A stretch of DNA of 64,000 nucleotides from Calothrix sp. NIES-4101 (GTDB lineage Bacteria; Cyanobacteriota; Cyanobacteriia; Cyanobacteriales; Nostocaceae), in the NCBI GenBank assembly GCA_004296455.1, contig AP018280.1, positions 1,178,001-1,242,000 on the forward strand, in the 5' to 3' direction. The translations under genes were made by a program, and so were the position numbers. Below, piece by piece: positions 38,093-47,910 of the stretch. How positions within the stretch are numbered: position 1 is the first letter of the stretch; each line of letters begins with the position of its first letter. The notes under the pieces were generated by a model. The model was given only the letters and a program-made list of their open reading frames with translations, was not told the origin of the DNA and did no database searches.

Positions 38093-38632
38093 ATGAATAA
38101 ACGTCGCTCCCCAACGCTGACAATCTTGCCAATGATAAAAGCCCAATTAAAAACTCAAATAGGAAATAGCTGCTTAAAAAGTGGATGGCTTTTGAGTATA
38201 ATCACGATATTTTTCGGAGCACCTGTACTTGCAGATACAGCCCACTTTGGTACGATTCGTTTATCACCTGGATTTAACCCAGCTTCAACATCAATTTCTG
38301 GTTATACAGGCGGTTCTTACTCACTATCAGCCATAACAAATCGAGACATTAACAACAAAGCTTGTTTGGGTTTTGCTGACCCCACTCCTGACCACATTAT
38401 CATTTTAGAACAAGATTTTTCTCAACTGAGGTTACTGGTAAATAGCGGTGGTACTGACACTACTATCTTAATTCAGGCTCCAGATAATACGGTATACTGT
38501 GGTGATGATACTGATATGAATAAAAACGCGAGTATCAACCTTAAAAATCCGAAAGCTGGAAACTATAAAGTTTGGGTAGGTACCTTTAATGCCAATGTTA
38601 AACAAAATTACACCCTGAATCTTCAGCAGTAG
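38093..38632 (+). CDS. Exported protein with PPC-like beta domain
   Basis: 179 aa. A signal peptide (SGWLLSIITIFFGAPVLA) precedes a beta-sandwich resembling bacterial pre-peptidase C-terminal domains: LRLLVNSGGTDTTILIQAPDNTVYCGDDT and AGNYKVWVGTFNANVKQNYTLNLQQ. No catalytic domain, so it may be a surface-binding module. An AGGGA ribosome site favours ATG 38093 over the ATG at 38084. Confidence 0.75.
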   Translation: MNKRRSPTLTILPMIKAQLKTQIGNSCLKSGWLLSIITIFFGAPVLADTAHFGTIRLSPGFNPASTSISGYTGGSYSLSAITNRDINNKACLGFADPTPDHIIILEQDFSQLRLLVNSGGTDTTILIQAPDNTVYCGDDTDMNKNASINLKNPKAGNYKVWVGTFNANVKQNYTLNLQQ

Positions 38633-38814
38633 TTAATTTGTAACGCGAGATGTGGTGACAAAAAGCACTCTTGTATTCTCCGCCTCTTTTCCACTCACCC
38701 TCTGTATGCTGAGATCAATGCCAATTACTAATTTCCAATCGGATTAGGGGATGATGACAGGAAAAACGCTAAGATAGATTGGAGCTATTTCGGCAAATCG
38801 AGGATGTTGTGAAC

Positions 38815-39609
38815 GTGTTATCTACACTCCTAGTTGACTTCCGCATTATATTTGAACGTGACCCGGCAGCGCGTAACTGGTTGGAAGTGTTATTTTGCTA
38901 TCCCGGTTTGCAAGCACTGCTCTTTCACAGAATTGCACATCAACTTTACCAGGTTGGTATCCCTTTTATTCCCCGTTTCATTTCCCATATTGCGCGGTTT
39001 CTGACTGGGATTGAAATCCACCCAGGTGCGACAATTGGACATGGAGTGTTTATCGATCATGGGATGGGTGTAGTTATTGGTGAAACTGCGATCGTTGGTG
39101 ATTATGCTCTCATTTACCAGGGTGTCACTCTTGGTGGTACTGGAAAAGAAAGTGGTAAACGTCACCCCACTTTAGGCAAAAATGTTGTTGTCGGCACAGG
39201 GGCAAAAGTTCTCGGCAATATTGAAATAGGTAATGATGTCCGTATTGGTGCGGGTTCGGTTGTGTTACGAGATGTTCCTTCCGATTGTACAGTAGTTGGT
39301 ATACCTGGACGTATCGTTTTTCGCTCTGGTGTACGTGTAAATCCACTAGAACATGCGAGTTTGCCGGATGCTGAAGCGCAAGCAATTCGGGCATTAGTTG
39401 ACAGAATTGAACAACTAGAAGAACAAATAAACCAGTTGCAAAATTTACAAAAGCAATCAAGTGTTTATAATAGTATACCAGCGTTTGTTCGTGCTGGTGA
39501 TAGTCAAAGCCTAGAGCAAGCGATACGTAGTGACATACACGAAATACATAATTATTGCCGGATTCAAGATAAGGCAATAGATGAATTTTTAGACGGTTCG
39601 GGAATTTAA
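38815..39609 (+). CDS. cysE: Serine O-acetyltransferase
   Basis: Makes O-acetylserine from serine and acetyl-CoA for cysteine synthesis. The 264-aa product has the N-terminal helical domain (FERDPAARNWLEVLFCYPGLQALLFHRIAH). The left-handed beta-helix of hexapeptide repeats follows (IEIHPGATIGHGVFIDHGMGVVIGETAIVGDYALIYQGVTLGGTGKESGKRHP), with the catalytic His in FIDHG and GKRHP. The GTG at 38815 is chosen with an AGGA site upstream; a TTG at 38779 is possible. The tail of about 60 residues after the helix includes a coiled coil (IEQLEEQINQLQNLQ). Confidence 0.93.
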   Translation: MLSTLLVDFRIIFERDPAARNWLEVLFCYPGLQALLFHRIAHQLYQVGIPFIPRFISHIARFLTGIEIHPGATIGHGVFIDHGMGVVIGETAIVGDYALIYQGVTLGGTGKESGKRHPTLGKNVVVGTGAKVLGNIEIGNDVRIGAGSVVLRDVPSDCTVVGIPGRIVFRSGVRVNPLEHASLPDAEAQAIRALVDRIEQLEEQINQLQNLQKQSSVYNSIPAFVRAGDSQSLEQAIRSDIHEIHNYCRIQDKAIDEFLDGSGI

Positions 39610-39756
39610 TTGGTATTTTGGGAAATCTGAAGAGGCGATCGCACTACTTCCAATCAATAATTTAATTAATAGAAATTTAATGAACAGAAAATGCGATCGC
39701 AAGCCGAGTATCGGTTGTGTGGAATCCTATAGCTGCTGCTAATCCGAAAAATAAAC

Positions 39757-39780
39757 AGAGACGTTACATGTAACGTCTCT
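39757..39780. terminator. Perfect 24-bp palindrome between convergent cysE and ycf66
   Basis: AGAGACGTTACA is followed directly by its complement, giving a 12-bp stem able to end transcripts from both sides. The AGAGACG...CGTCTCT type also occurs, in altered form, at 47176-47204, so it is a dispersed repeat used at gene ends. Confidence 0.7.
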
Positions 39781-39803
39781 AAATCTATAAACCTATCAAT
39801 ACC

Positions 39804-40505
39804 TCAGCTAGCCGGAGGATTTTGGGGATTATCCTCTATGGGTTCTTCAGCAGTAGGTGCTAATGCCGCATCGGGGGCTAATTCCTCGACAGGAATATTT
39901 GATTTATGTTCTGAATCTAGCTGTGCATTTTCTACTAACTCCGCAGATGGGGGATTAGGTGGAATGGCTTCGGGTGTAGTAATTTCTACTACTTGTATTT
40001 CAGTATTGGTGGCAACCACATTACCCGTTGCATCAGTAAATTCCTCTTTAGTCAAAGCTTCAATAATTTGTGTTGGGGAAGCAGTCGCAGAAGTTGTATC
40101 TTGAGGCTTGTTTTTATTAATGACTTGTTGCGCCTTATTTTTTGCGCCAGAAAATAAACTAGTGAGACGCTGGGGTAAGGATATCTTACTAACTTGTTGC
40201 TCAAATATTGCTTTGACTTCCTCAGTGCTGGGTACAGGAGTTTGCAAAGCGTTAGGTGTCACGTGGCGACGCAATGTAAATGTTTGCCAGCCAAACCAAT
40301 ATAGCAATGCCACGCTAGCAATATGACCCAACAATAGACCTCCACTAATACGGTGGGCAAATATCCATATTACTAATGCATAAAATAAACCAACGCCGCT
40401 CCAGATAAAATCATTTTTGCGGTGAACTTCCGGGAAAAAGAAAGCCACCATATAAATTGCGGTACTGCCGATTAAAACAGCTAAAGCCAGAACATATGCA
40501 AGCAT
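39804..40505 (-). CDS. ycf66: Ycf66 family protein
   Basis: 233 aa. Three membrane segments in the first 90 residues (LAYVLALAVLIGSTAIYMVAFFFPEVHRKNDFIWSGVGLFYALVIWIFAHRISGGLLLGHIASVALLYWFGWQTFTLRR) match Ycf66, found in cyanobacteria and some plastids. A low-complexity Pro/Thr/Glu tail of about 140 residues faces the cytoplasm or stroma. Function unknown; probably photosynthesis-related by distribution. Confidence 0.88.
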   Translation of the reverse strand: MLAYVLALAVLIGSTAIYMVAFFFPEVHRKNDFIWSGVGLFYALVIWIFAHRISGGLLLGHIASVALLYWFGWQTFTLRRHVTPNALQTPVPSTEEVKAIFEQQVSKISLPQRLTSLFSGAKNKAQQVINKNKPQDTTSATASPTQIIEALTKEEFTDATGNVVATNTEIQVVEITTPEAIPPNPPSAELVENAQLDSEHKSNIPVEELAPDAALAPTAEEPIEDNPQNPPAS

Positions 40506-40942
40506 TTTTGTTACTCCTCCAAATTAAGAGTGCTGAGTAGAAGTTGTGAGAACTTTTGAGTTATTGTATTAATGAACCAAAGTACTGAGTTGCAGTTCAA
40601 GGTAAGATTTTAAAGATAGGCTCCACTTATCACTTGATGACTTTTGAATCTACTCAGCACAGCCTGCGGTAGAGACTTTAAGCGGCTTATTGTAGAGTAG
40701 CAAATTACAGCACACCCTTTGGGAAGGTCTTTGGTGTACACCACTCAGCAATACCTCTATTCCAATTTCGCGCTTTTTGCAAGCTATTATGTTTACTCAG
40801 ATACAAATTTAAATTTTTTATCTGTGTAAATTATGGATTTTTACTCTTTGCCACAACTCTTAATGTCTTCTTTAGGGAAGAAGCGAAATTCTCGGACTAC
40901 CCTAAAAAATGAAAGAATCTGCAAGAGTTAGCCAATAGAATT
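40506..40942. other. Divergent upstream region of ycf66 and gnd
   Basis: About 440 bp with no gene seen; presumably holds promoters for both flanking genes, which I cannot place with confidence. Confidence 0.4.
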
Positions 40943-42373
40943 ATGACATTGCAAAGTTTTGGTGTGATTGGTTTGGCTGTTATGGGCGAGAATATCGCGC
41001 TCAATGTTGAACGTAACGGCTTCCCAATCGCGGTTTACAACAGATCGCGAGAAAAAACTGATGCCTTCATGGCGAACCGTGCAGGAGGTCGTAACGTTGT
41101 CGCGGCATTTGACCTCAAGGATTTTGTCGCTTCTCTGGAACGCCCTCGCCGTATCTTGGTGATGGTGCAAGCTGGTAAACCAGTTGACGCGGTCATTGAA
41201 AGCCTCAAACCATTGTTGGATGAAGGCGATATTATTATCGACGGTGGTAACTCTTGGTTTGAAGATACAGACAGACGTACCAAGGAGCTAGAACCAACTG
41301 GTTTGCGCTATATCGGTATGGGAGTCAGTGGCGGTGAAGAAGGTGCTTTAAACGGTCCTTCGTTGATGCCTGGTGGTACCGAAAGCTCCTATCAGTTCCT
41401 ATCGCCAATTTTCAACAAGGTAGCTGCTCAGGTTGATGATGGGCCTTGTGTCACCTATATTGGTCCTGGTGGTTCTGGTCACTATGTGAAAATGGTTCAC
41501 AACGGGATTGAGTATGGTGATATGCAGCTAATTGCTGAGGCATATGACTTGCTCAAAAATGTAGCTGGACTAAACCATACACAACTTCATGAAGTTTTCA
41601 CCCAGTGGAACACCACTGACGAACTCAATTCATTTTTGATTGAGATTACTGCCAATATCTTCCCCTACATTGACCCTGATACTAAGAAGCCTCTAGTTGA
41701 GTTGATTGTAGACGCTGCTGGGCAAAAAGGAACCGGACGCTGGACAGTACAAACCGCTTTAGAATTGGGTGTTGCCGTACCGACAATTATTGCGGCTGTA
41801 AATTCCCGGATTCTCTCTTCCATCCGCGATGAACGTATTGCTGCCTCGAAGCAGTTAACAGGTCCTTCTGGTAAGTTTAGTGGCGACACTAAGGCTTTTA
41901 TCAATAAAGTCCGTGATGCACTATATTGCTCGAAGATTTGTTCCTATGCACAAGGCATGGCATTATTAGGTACTGCTTCCAGCACCTATAATTGGAATTT
42001 AAAATTGGGCGAACTAGCACGAATTTGGAAAGGTGGTTGTATTATTCGGGCTGGTTTCTTAAATAAGATTAAGCACGCATATGATGAAAATGCGACTTTG
42101 GCAAACTTATTGTTAGCACCAGAATTTAAACAAACCATTCTTGATAGACAAGCTGCTTGGCGCGAAGTGATTGTAACTGCTGCACAGTTGGGTATTCCTG
42201 TACCTGCATTTAGCGCATCTTTAGATTACTTCGATAGCTACAGACGCGATCGCTTGCCCCAAAACCTCACTCAAGCACAACGCGACTACTTCGGTGCACA
42301 TACTTACAAACGCATCGATAAAGAAGGTACATTCCACACTGAATGGGTTCCTATTACTGAAGCGAAGAAATAA
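40943..42373 (+). CDS. gnd: 6-phosphogluconate dehydrogenase, decarboxylating
   Basis: Oxidative pentose phosphate pathway: 6-phosphogluconate + NADP gives ribulose 5-phosphate, CO2 and NADPH. The 476-aa product has full length. It shows the NADP site GVIGLAVMGENIALN (about 6-20), ILVMVQAGKPVD, the signature IDGGNSWFEDTDRR, the catalytic Lys in HYVKMVHNGIEYGDMQ and the C-terminal RDYFGAHTYKRID. It is followed by a strong intrinsic terminator at 42522-42572. Confidence 0.97.
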   Translation: MTLQSFGVIGLAVMGENIALNVERNGFPIAVYNRSREKTDAFMANRAGGRNVVAAFDLKDFVASLERPRRILVMVQAGKPVDAVIESLKPLLDEGDIIIDGGNSWFEDTDRRTKELEPTGLRYIGMGVSGGEEGALNGPSLMPGGTESSYQFLSPIFNKVAAQVDDGPCVTYIGPGGSGHYVKMVHNGIEYGDMQLIAEAYDLLKNVAGLNHTQLHEVFTQWNTTDELNSFLIEITANIFPYIDPDTKKPLVELIVDAAGQKGTGRWTVQTALELGVAVPTIIAAVNSRILSSIRDERIAASKQLTGPSGKFSGDTKAFINKVRDALYCSKICSYAQGMALLGTASSTYNWNLKLGELARIWKGGCIIRAGFLNKIKHAYDENATLANLLLAPEFKQTILDRQAAWREVIVTAAQLGIPVPAFSASLDYFDSYRRDRLPQNLTQAQRDYFGAHTYKRIDKEGTFHTEWVPITEAKK

Positions 42374-42417
42374 GCGATTTGCTATTGGTTATTGATTTAA
42401 TTGTTAGTGATTAATTG

Positions 42418-42470
42418 TTTTTAACTTTTGATTTTTAACTTTTGATTTTTAACTTTTGATTTTTAACTTT
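42418..42470. repeat. 14-bp tandem repeat (3.8 copies)
   Basis: TTTTTAACTTTTGA is repeated three times exactly (42418-42459), followed by a partial fourth copy, between gnd and its terminator. Simple slippage-prone sequence. Confidence 0.85.
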
Positions 42471-42521
42471 AAATCAATAGCTATAATTCGTCGATTGTTT
42501 CACTTTTGAATTCGATCATTC

Positions 42522-42572
42522 ATATCCCTGACTTCTATCATATATAGAGGTTGGGGATATTTTTTTTTTTAT
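42522..42572 (+). terminator. Intrinsic terminator of gnd
   Basis: A stem of about 16 pairs (ATATCCC at 42522 with GGGATAT at 42554, continuing inward with G-U pairs to a 7-base loop) is followed by a run of at least ten T. Confidence 0.85.
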
Positions 42573-42601
42573 TAAGTGTAATAACTTGAATTATATTTTT
42601 T

Positions 42602-43807
42602 CTACTGATTATTCCCTAAGAATTTTGAACGCATTTCTTCTAATTCTTCGTCAATTTTACTTTTGCTGGGAATTGCGTTATTCGTTGTTTGTGATGTTGA
42701 AGATGTGGGATTAGGATTATTTACTGGCTTGCCAGCACCAAGAAACATCGTTTTTATCTCGTTTAATTCTGTATCAATCTGACTTTGACTCTTTTGCTGA
42801 TTATTACTTGCTGGGGTTTTAATTGGTTGATTATGATTAGTTACGGGCGCTACTGGTAATTTGACAGGAGTCGTTAGAGGTTTATTTGTTGGTTGCCATT
42901 GTTCTAAATCTTGCAAGATTTCATCTACAAGCTGATAGCGACGTGCCGGAATTGTTTGCAGCATACTATCAATAATCGCAGCTAATTCATTGCTCAGAGG
43001 CGTTGTTAAAAACTGTCTCCAAATCCAAGTATCGTTATGGATATCGTGCAAATCAAAAGGAGATTTGCCCGTGAGTAAGTTGATGCAAGTTACACCCAAA
43101 CTATAAATATCACTAGCAAATAATGCTTTCCCGCGAATTTGTTCAGGTGCGACATATTCAGGACTGCCAATACTTGTGCCAGTTTTATTCACATCCGCGT
43201 TTGTAGCGACTTTCGAGGCACCAAAATCTACTAATACCAAATTACCAGGATTATGTTCGCTAATCGCCGTAGAACGTCCTGGAAGCGAGCGACGACGGAT
43301 AATATTTTCTGGTTTAATATCACGATGAATTACATTACGTGCATGGCAAAATTGCAGTACGGGTAATAAATCATAGAGCAAATGACGAATTTGCGTTTCG
43401 CTAAAAGTGCCACTATGAGCTAATTCCTGGGCGAGATTGTACCCATCGATAAATTCTTGAACTAGGTATTGTCTGTCTTCCTGGGTAAAATAAGCCAGCA
43501 AATCGGGGATTTGGGGATGTTCTCCCAACTCATCAAGACGCATTGCTTCTTGGTTAAACAATTCTACAGCTTTTTGCACGGTGCTAGTTCCCTGTGCTTG
43601 CGGGTAAAATTGCTTAATTACACAGTGGGGTTTAGAAGGTTTATCTTCATCTACCGCTAAAAAAGTTCTACCAAAACCACCTTGTCCGATGGGTTTCATT
43701 GCGCGATACCTGTCCTTAAGTAGTAACTTAGCACCACAGGTTAAGCAAAATCTTCCATCGTTGGTGTTTTCAGGTTTCGGACAACGGGGATTTAGGCAGT
43801 AGCTCAT
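42602..43807 (-). CDS. Serine/threonine protein kinase with N-terminal zinc ribbon
   Basis: 401 aa. A short Cys-rich start (CLNPRCPKPEN...FCLTCGAKLL) forms a zinc-ribbon typical of cyanobacterial Ser/Thr kinases. The kinase domain (about 32-295) has the GQGGFGRTF glycine loop, the VIKQF Lys, the catalytic HRDIKPENI, DFGASK and the SPEYVAPEQ activation segment. The C-terminal tail (about 300-400) is low complexity and has two similar motifs, SQIDTELNEIKTMFLG and SKIDEELEEMRSKFLG. The substrate is unknown. The start at 43807 omits two residues of the longest frame. Confidence 0.92.
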   Translation of the reverse strand: MSYCLNPRCPKPENTNDGRFCLTCGAKLLLKDRYRAMKPIGQGGFGRTFLAVDEDKPSKPHCVIKQFYPQAQGTSTVQKAVELFNQEAMRLDELGEHPQIPDLLAYFTQEDRQYLVQEFIDGYNLAQELAHSGTFSETQIRHLLYDLLPVLQFCHARNVIHRDIKPENIIRRRSLPGRSTAISEHNPGNLVLVDFGASKVATNADVNKTGTSIGSPEYVAPEQIRGKALFASDIYSLGVTCINLLTGKSPFDLHDIHNDTWIWRQFLTTPLSNELAAIIDSMLQTIPARRYQLVDEILQDLEQWQPTNKPLTTPVKLPVAPVTNHNQPIKTPASNNQQKSQSQIDTELNEIKTMFLGAGKPVNNPNPTSSTSQTTNNAIPSKSKIDEELEEMRSKFLGNNQ

Positions 43808-44090
43808 TTCCAAAATTGCGATCGCACTTTTTTCTATTGTGCCTCAATCATGAGGTTTGCGATCGCTTCATCTGAGACGCAATCTATTATGATTGCGATC
43901 GTTGAGTGATGTTAAATTGCTCAAAAACTGTTTAACTATCTGACAAAAGATGGAATTAGTGTTTGTTGAAGTTTAAAATCAGTCTTTTCTGAGGATATCC
44001 GCTCAAGAATAACTTTATTGTAGCGATGCAACATTTATCAACTAACTTAATTAATGTTTTAACTCGGATGTTATCTTGGAAATCTCTCGT

Positions 44091-44699
44091 TTAAGTAATT
44101 GGTTTTTGACCTGGATTGACTGCATGAATATACTCACTGCCAGATGCAGGAAAACCTCTTTTATAACAAGCTTCTTCTGGTTTACCCCATCCCAATTGTA
44201 AAACCATTTCTAAAAAATCTGATTTTTCATATACTAATAAACCTGCCCATTCGCTGCGTTGAGCAATGCGGAAACAATATTCTCTCTCAATTTTTTGATG
44301 TAGTTTCCCGTGGTGAATACTCAAATATAAATCCATCCCTACAGTGACTTCATCCCAAAATAATAAAATCTTATCTTTGGCAGCTTTTAATATTTCTAAA
44401 TCACTGTCTAAAGCCAATAATTGCGCGTCAACTTCAGGATATGAAAAACTTTTATTTTTCACAATTACTTCGTGCCAGATAATCCCTGATACATTGTTTT
44501 CGCGTTGATATTGATGAATGGCTGCTTTAAAATCCTGATATGCAGTAAACTTTTGCAGACCATCGGAACGAATAAATTGGTCTAGTATAGGGCTTCCTGA
44601 AACAGTTACATCTAACTTCAGACGTTCACCTTTCAGACAAGCTTGACGTTCGCTTGCCAAGATTTGGATTAGTTCTTGAGTAGTGTAAACATTTGTCAT
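44091..44699 (-). CDS. Conserved hypothetical protein, 202 aa
   Basis: Not recognised beyond being cyanobacterial in style. Soluble, no signal peptide. Segments of note: TTQELIQILASERQACLKGERLKL (about 6-30), NNVSGIIWHEVIV, and a C-terminal Cys/Gly-rich CYKRGFPASGSEYIHAVNPGQKPI. The start at 44699 is supported by AGGGATGG about 8 bases upstream. Single gene with long spacers on both sides. Confidence 0.7.
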   Translation of the reverse strand: MTNVYTTQELIQILASERQACLKGERLKLDVTVSGSPILDQFIRSDGLQKFTAYQDFKAAIHQYQRENNVSGIIWHEVIVKNKSFSYPEVDAQLLALDSDLEILKAAKDKILLFWDEVTVGMDLYLSIHHGKLHQKIEREYCFRIAQRSEWAGLLVYEKSDFLEMVLQLGWGKPEEACYKRGFPASGSEYIHAVNPGQKPIT

Positions 44700-44929
44700 C
44701 AGAACCATCCCTATAAATCAAGAGTTTTAATAGTTAGGGGTGCTTGAGTCAAGAAATAAAAGTTATAAATTCGCAATTAGGAATTTAATAATTTTCACTT
44801 TTCTTTTAATACTTTTATCTTGACTTTTGTCATTATGTTTTGTTTTGACGATGAATGCAGTATTGAATCACACCATTTTTTAGGGCAGAATAAGAACAAG
44901 TATACCTGCCCATAAATGTTATCTACTTG

Positions 44930-45541
44930 TTATTGACGTAACTCACTACTAAACTCATTGAAAGAACGTCGCTTCAATTCCACTGATTCTGTACGAGGTA
45001 ACAAATCAAATATTTCTCGAAAGCGATCGTCGATTTCTTCAAAAGGAACTTGACCTTTTTTATTTAAAACAACTTTACCATCTGGATTAAACACTACCAC
45101 TTGGGGAACTCCACCAGAATAGTAATAACCTGGTTCTGTGGGTTCATATTTTGCTTTTACAGGAATAGTATCGACATCAACTGGGATAATTTCGGCGACA
45201 CGTCCATAAAATGCTTGTACCTCAGAACCGACGATCGCATATTTTTTGCAGTCGCTACTATCATCAACATAGAAGATCATAAATATTGGTTTATGTTCAG
45301 AAAGTGCGGTTGCCAAAGTTTCTTTGGGCGGAACTAAAGAACCATTACCCGCATAAACGACGAAAATATTACCATCGTATCTGTCATCATCAGCACCAGC
45401 AAATGCTGGTTGCATCATGAGAAAACAGAAAGAAAGTCCTATTAACAAGCATTTACAGCAAAAACGTCGCCAGTCTGAGAGTATATTTTGCGATATGTTT
45501 GGGAATAAATTTCGCGATCGCCAATTAATGGAATTCATCAA
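44930..45541 (-). CDS. Thioredoxin-like thylakoid protein, PSI accumulation factor family
   Basis: 203 aa. A membrane or signal segment (CLLIGLSFCFLMMQPAFA, about 31-48) precedes a thioredoxin-like lumenal domain: DDRYDGNIFVVYAGNGSLVPPKETLATAL, IFMIFYVDDSSDCKKYAIV and GVPQVVVFNPDGKVV (the cis-Pro strand). The active-site position has a single Cys (SSDCKK) instead of CxxC, so it is unlikely to be a standard disulfide reductase. I associate this sequence with the cyanobacterial thylakoid PSI accumulation factor family; that name comes from memory of annotation. Confidence 0.75.
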   Translation of the reverse strand: MMNSINWRSRNLFPNISQNILSDWRRFCCKCLLIGLSFCFLMMQPAFAGADDDRYDGNIFVVYAGNGSLVPPKETLATALSEHKPIFMIFYVDDSSDCKKYAIVGSEVQAFYGRVAEIIPVDVDTIPVKAKYEPTEPGYYYSGGVPQVVVFNPDGKVVLNKKGQVPFEEIDDRFREIFDLLPRTESVELKRRSFNEFSSELRQ

Positions 45542-45818
45542 AAAAACCTTTCAACCTTGATATTTATGGTCAATTTGTACTGAAAACAGCAGACTGGAAT
45601 GGATAATGATTTACGCCTGCACCATTTTTAAGATAACAGGGAGTGGGGATTTGGAACTGTGTAGACGTGATCTATCACCTCTCTACGGGTATTACTTTTC
45701 CACTACCTTTGGGTTGGGAATGCTGGCTTTTTTGCCGAAGATTCGCTAAACTCTCGCTAGTTAAATTTGTGATTTTATTTTGACTGCTAAATAATTGCCT
45801 AAAAATTAGGGTACGGAT

Positions 45819-47156
45819 GTGGGAAATAATATTGGTTTGATTGATAGGTTAAAACTTGGTCTAGCTGTGTCGATCGCAAAAAGCGTGACTTTTGCAGTGC
45901 GAAGTCTGAAACTTGGTGCAGCCAGTGTACTCCCAGGGGCAATTGCACGTAAGATAGAACCCCGTTTGCTAGAACTACTCAGTCGCCAGGTAAAAAATGG
46001 GGTGATCCTGATTGCAGGAACAAATGGTAAAACGACAACTTCGCTATTGTTATGCGAAATTTTGGAACGCAAGGGTTTTCGTGTCGCCCATAATTCTACT
46101 GGTGCTAACCTGGAAAATGGGTTGGTGACTGCTTTGATGGAAAGCAGCGGTGTTTTTGGTGGGTTAAGTGTAGATTATGCGATTCTGGAAGTTGATGAAA
46201 ATATCGTCCCCAAAGTTCTCGCACCTATCCAACCCAAAGCTATTCTCGCTTTAAATCTCTTCCGGGATCAATTAGATAGGTATGGGGAAGTAGATAGCAT
46301 CAGTAAACGCTGGACAACAGCAATTTCCACCAACTCACCGAATACCACTGTCATTCCTAATGCTGACGACCCAACGTTATCCTACCTTGGCCAGCAATTA
46401 TCACAAAAAGTTGTCTTTTTCGGTTTAAATGAGCCAGAAAAATATTTAGCGGAAATTCCCCACGCAGTAGACTCAATTTATTGCCCAAATTGCGGTAATC
46501 CTCTCAATTATGAAGGGGTTTATTTATCTCATTTGGGTGAATTTAATTGTCCTAAATGCGGTTTTAAACGTAGCCAACCTGATTTAAATAGTAGTGAATG
46601 GTCTCAGGTTTTAGTAGGTTTATATAATAAGTATAATACCCTTGCAGCAGCCACTACCGCCAAGGTCTTAGGAATAGATGAAGTCACGATTCGTGAAACT
46701 ATTCCCACATTCCAACCAGCATTTGGTAGGGCGGAAGAGTTGCAAATTCAAGGTAAAAAAATCCGAATTTTACTCTCTAAAAATCCTGTGGGTACTAATG
46801 AGACAATTCGCGTTGTCACTGAAAGTAACGACAAAACCACGTTATTAGTATTAAATGACAGGATACAGGATGGTGAGGATGTTTCTTGGATTTGGGATGT
46901 AGATACTGAACCCTTAGTTCAGCGTGGGGGAACTTTAATTGTCAGTGGCGATCGCGTTTATGATATGGCTTTACGTTTGCGTTATAGCGAAACTTCCCTT
47001 GATAGTAAAGTTAATTTGATTGTTGAAGAAAATTTAAAAGTTGCGATCGATAAAGCCTTAGAAAAAACTCCTGCAAATGAAATCTTGCACATTCTCCCAA
47101 CCTATACGGCAATGCTAGATGTGCGGGAAGTTTTAACTGGGAAGAAAATCCGCTAG
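45819..47156 (+). CDS. murT: Lipid II isoglutaminyl synthase, MurT subunit
   Basis: 445 aa, Mur-ligase family. The ATP site is ILIAGTNGKTTTSLLL (about 63-78). NLFRDQLDRYGEVD and the zinc ribbon CPNCGNPLNYEG...FNCPKCG (about 222-250) mark MurT rather than other Mur ligases, and a C-terminal DUF1727 region ends it. With GatD it amidates D-Glu of the peptidoglycan stem peptide to D-isoglutamine. It starts at a GTG with an AGGG site. gatD is 750 bp further on, separated by an oppositely oriented gene. Confidence 0.9.
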   Translation: MGNNIGLIDRLKLGLAVSIAKSVTFAVRSLKLGAASVLPGAIARKIEPRLLELLSRQVKNGVILIAGTNGKTTTSLLLCEILERKGFRVAHNSTGANLENGLVTALMESSGVFGGLSVDYAILEVDENIVPKVLAPIQPKAILALNLFRDQLDRYGEVDSISKRWTTAISTNSPNTTVIPNADDPTLSYLGQQLSQKVVFFGLNEPEKYLAEIPHAVDSIYCPNCGNPLNYEGVYLSHLGEFNCPKCGFKRSQPDLNSSEWSQVLVGLYNKYNTLAAATTAKVLGIDEVTIRETIPTFQPAFGRAEELQIQGKKIRILLSKNPVGTNETIRVVTESNDKTTLLVLNDRIQDGEDVSWIWDVDTEPLVQRGGTLIVSGDRVYDMALRLRYSETSLDSKVNLIVEENLKVAIDKALEKTPANEILHILPTYTAMLDVREVLTGKKIR

Positions 47157-47175
47157 TGGGCTGATTAGTAGATTT

Positions 47176-47204
47176 GTAGAGACATAGCTATGCTACATCT
47201 CTAC
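47176..47204. repeat. Dispersed hairpin between convergent genes
   Basis: GTAGAGACATAGC pairs with GCTACATCTCTAC with two mismatches. It is the same type as the AGAGACG palindrome near cysE and likely serves as a bidirectional terminator between murT and the 47212 gene. Confidence 0.55.
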
Positions 47205-47211
47205 TCAAAAT

Positions 47212-47613
47212 TTACTGTAACTTCACAGCCGCACATTGTAAGGGTAATACTTCCTCCAAAGTTAATTCATGGTCGGAAGTTAGATGACTATTACAACAAA
47301 TTGTGCTGAAAAAGACAGGTTGTCCCACAACTTCCGAAAAATGTTTTTCTAACAATAGCCTGGAAGTAATATCGCCCAACAAATCAGCTAAATCTTTGGT
47401 TAGTTGGTCTTTATCATCTCGGTGAACCATCCTATACCTAAATGGCTTTTCCCCAACAATTTCTCTAATCGCCGAATCAAAATTATCAGGTTTCGCATCA
47501 ATATAAGCAAACGAAACTTCCTCAAGAAACTTCCACGCAACAGGAAAAATCTCGCGAATATTTTCGAGATAATTTCCACCCTGATAAACCAAAGTCGCAG
47601 TTTTACAGTCCAT
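47212..47613 (-). CDS. Hypothetical protein, 133 aa, between murT and gatD
   Basis: Not recognised. Soluble; it reads MDCKTATLVYQGGNYLENIREIFPVAWKFLEEVSFAYIDAKPDNFDSAIREIVGEKPFRYRMVHRDDKDQLTKDLADLLGDITSRLLLEKHFSE and so on. It has four Cys (one CC pair) and no zinc-finger spacing. The start at 47613 (ATG) is chosen over a start 14 codons upstream. It is on the opposite strand to its neighbours. Confidence 0.6.
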   Translation of the reverse strand: MDCKTATLVYQGGNYLENIREIFPVAWKFLEEVSFAYIDAKPDNFDSAIREIVGEKPFRYRMVHRDDKDQLTKDLADLLGDITSRLLLEKHFSEVVGQPVFFSTICCNSHLTSDHELTLEEVLPLQCAAVKLQ

Positions 47614-47910
47614 TTTTACCTGTTTTGATGACTGGACAATACACAAAAATACCACTCTAAATCTAAATATCTAGAGTGTATCGGCAAACTTTATTCAAAA
47701 TAATTTAGGTATTGAGTTTGCACCCATAAAATATTTGTGCAATAATTCTTAGCCATCATATAACTATAAATGACCTGACTAAGGTAACATTTAGATTGTT
47801 TTTAGATTAAGCACATCGCAGTCCTAAAAAACACTTTTTATGTAAATACTTAGTTACAAAATCATAATTTCCTAATCTAAAATCCTAAATCTTAAATCCG
47901 AGAGGGGTAT

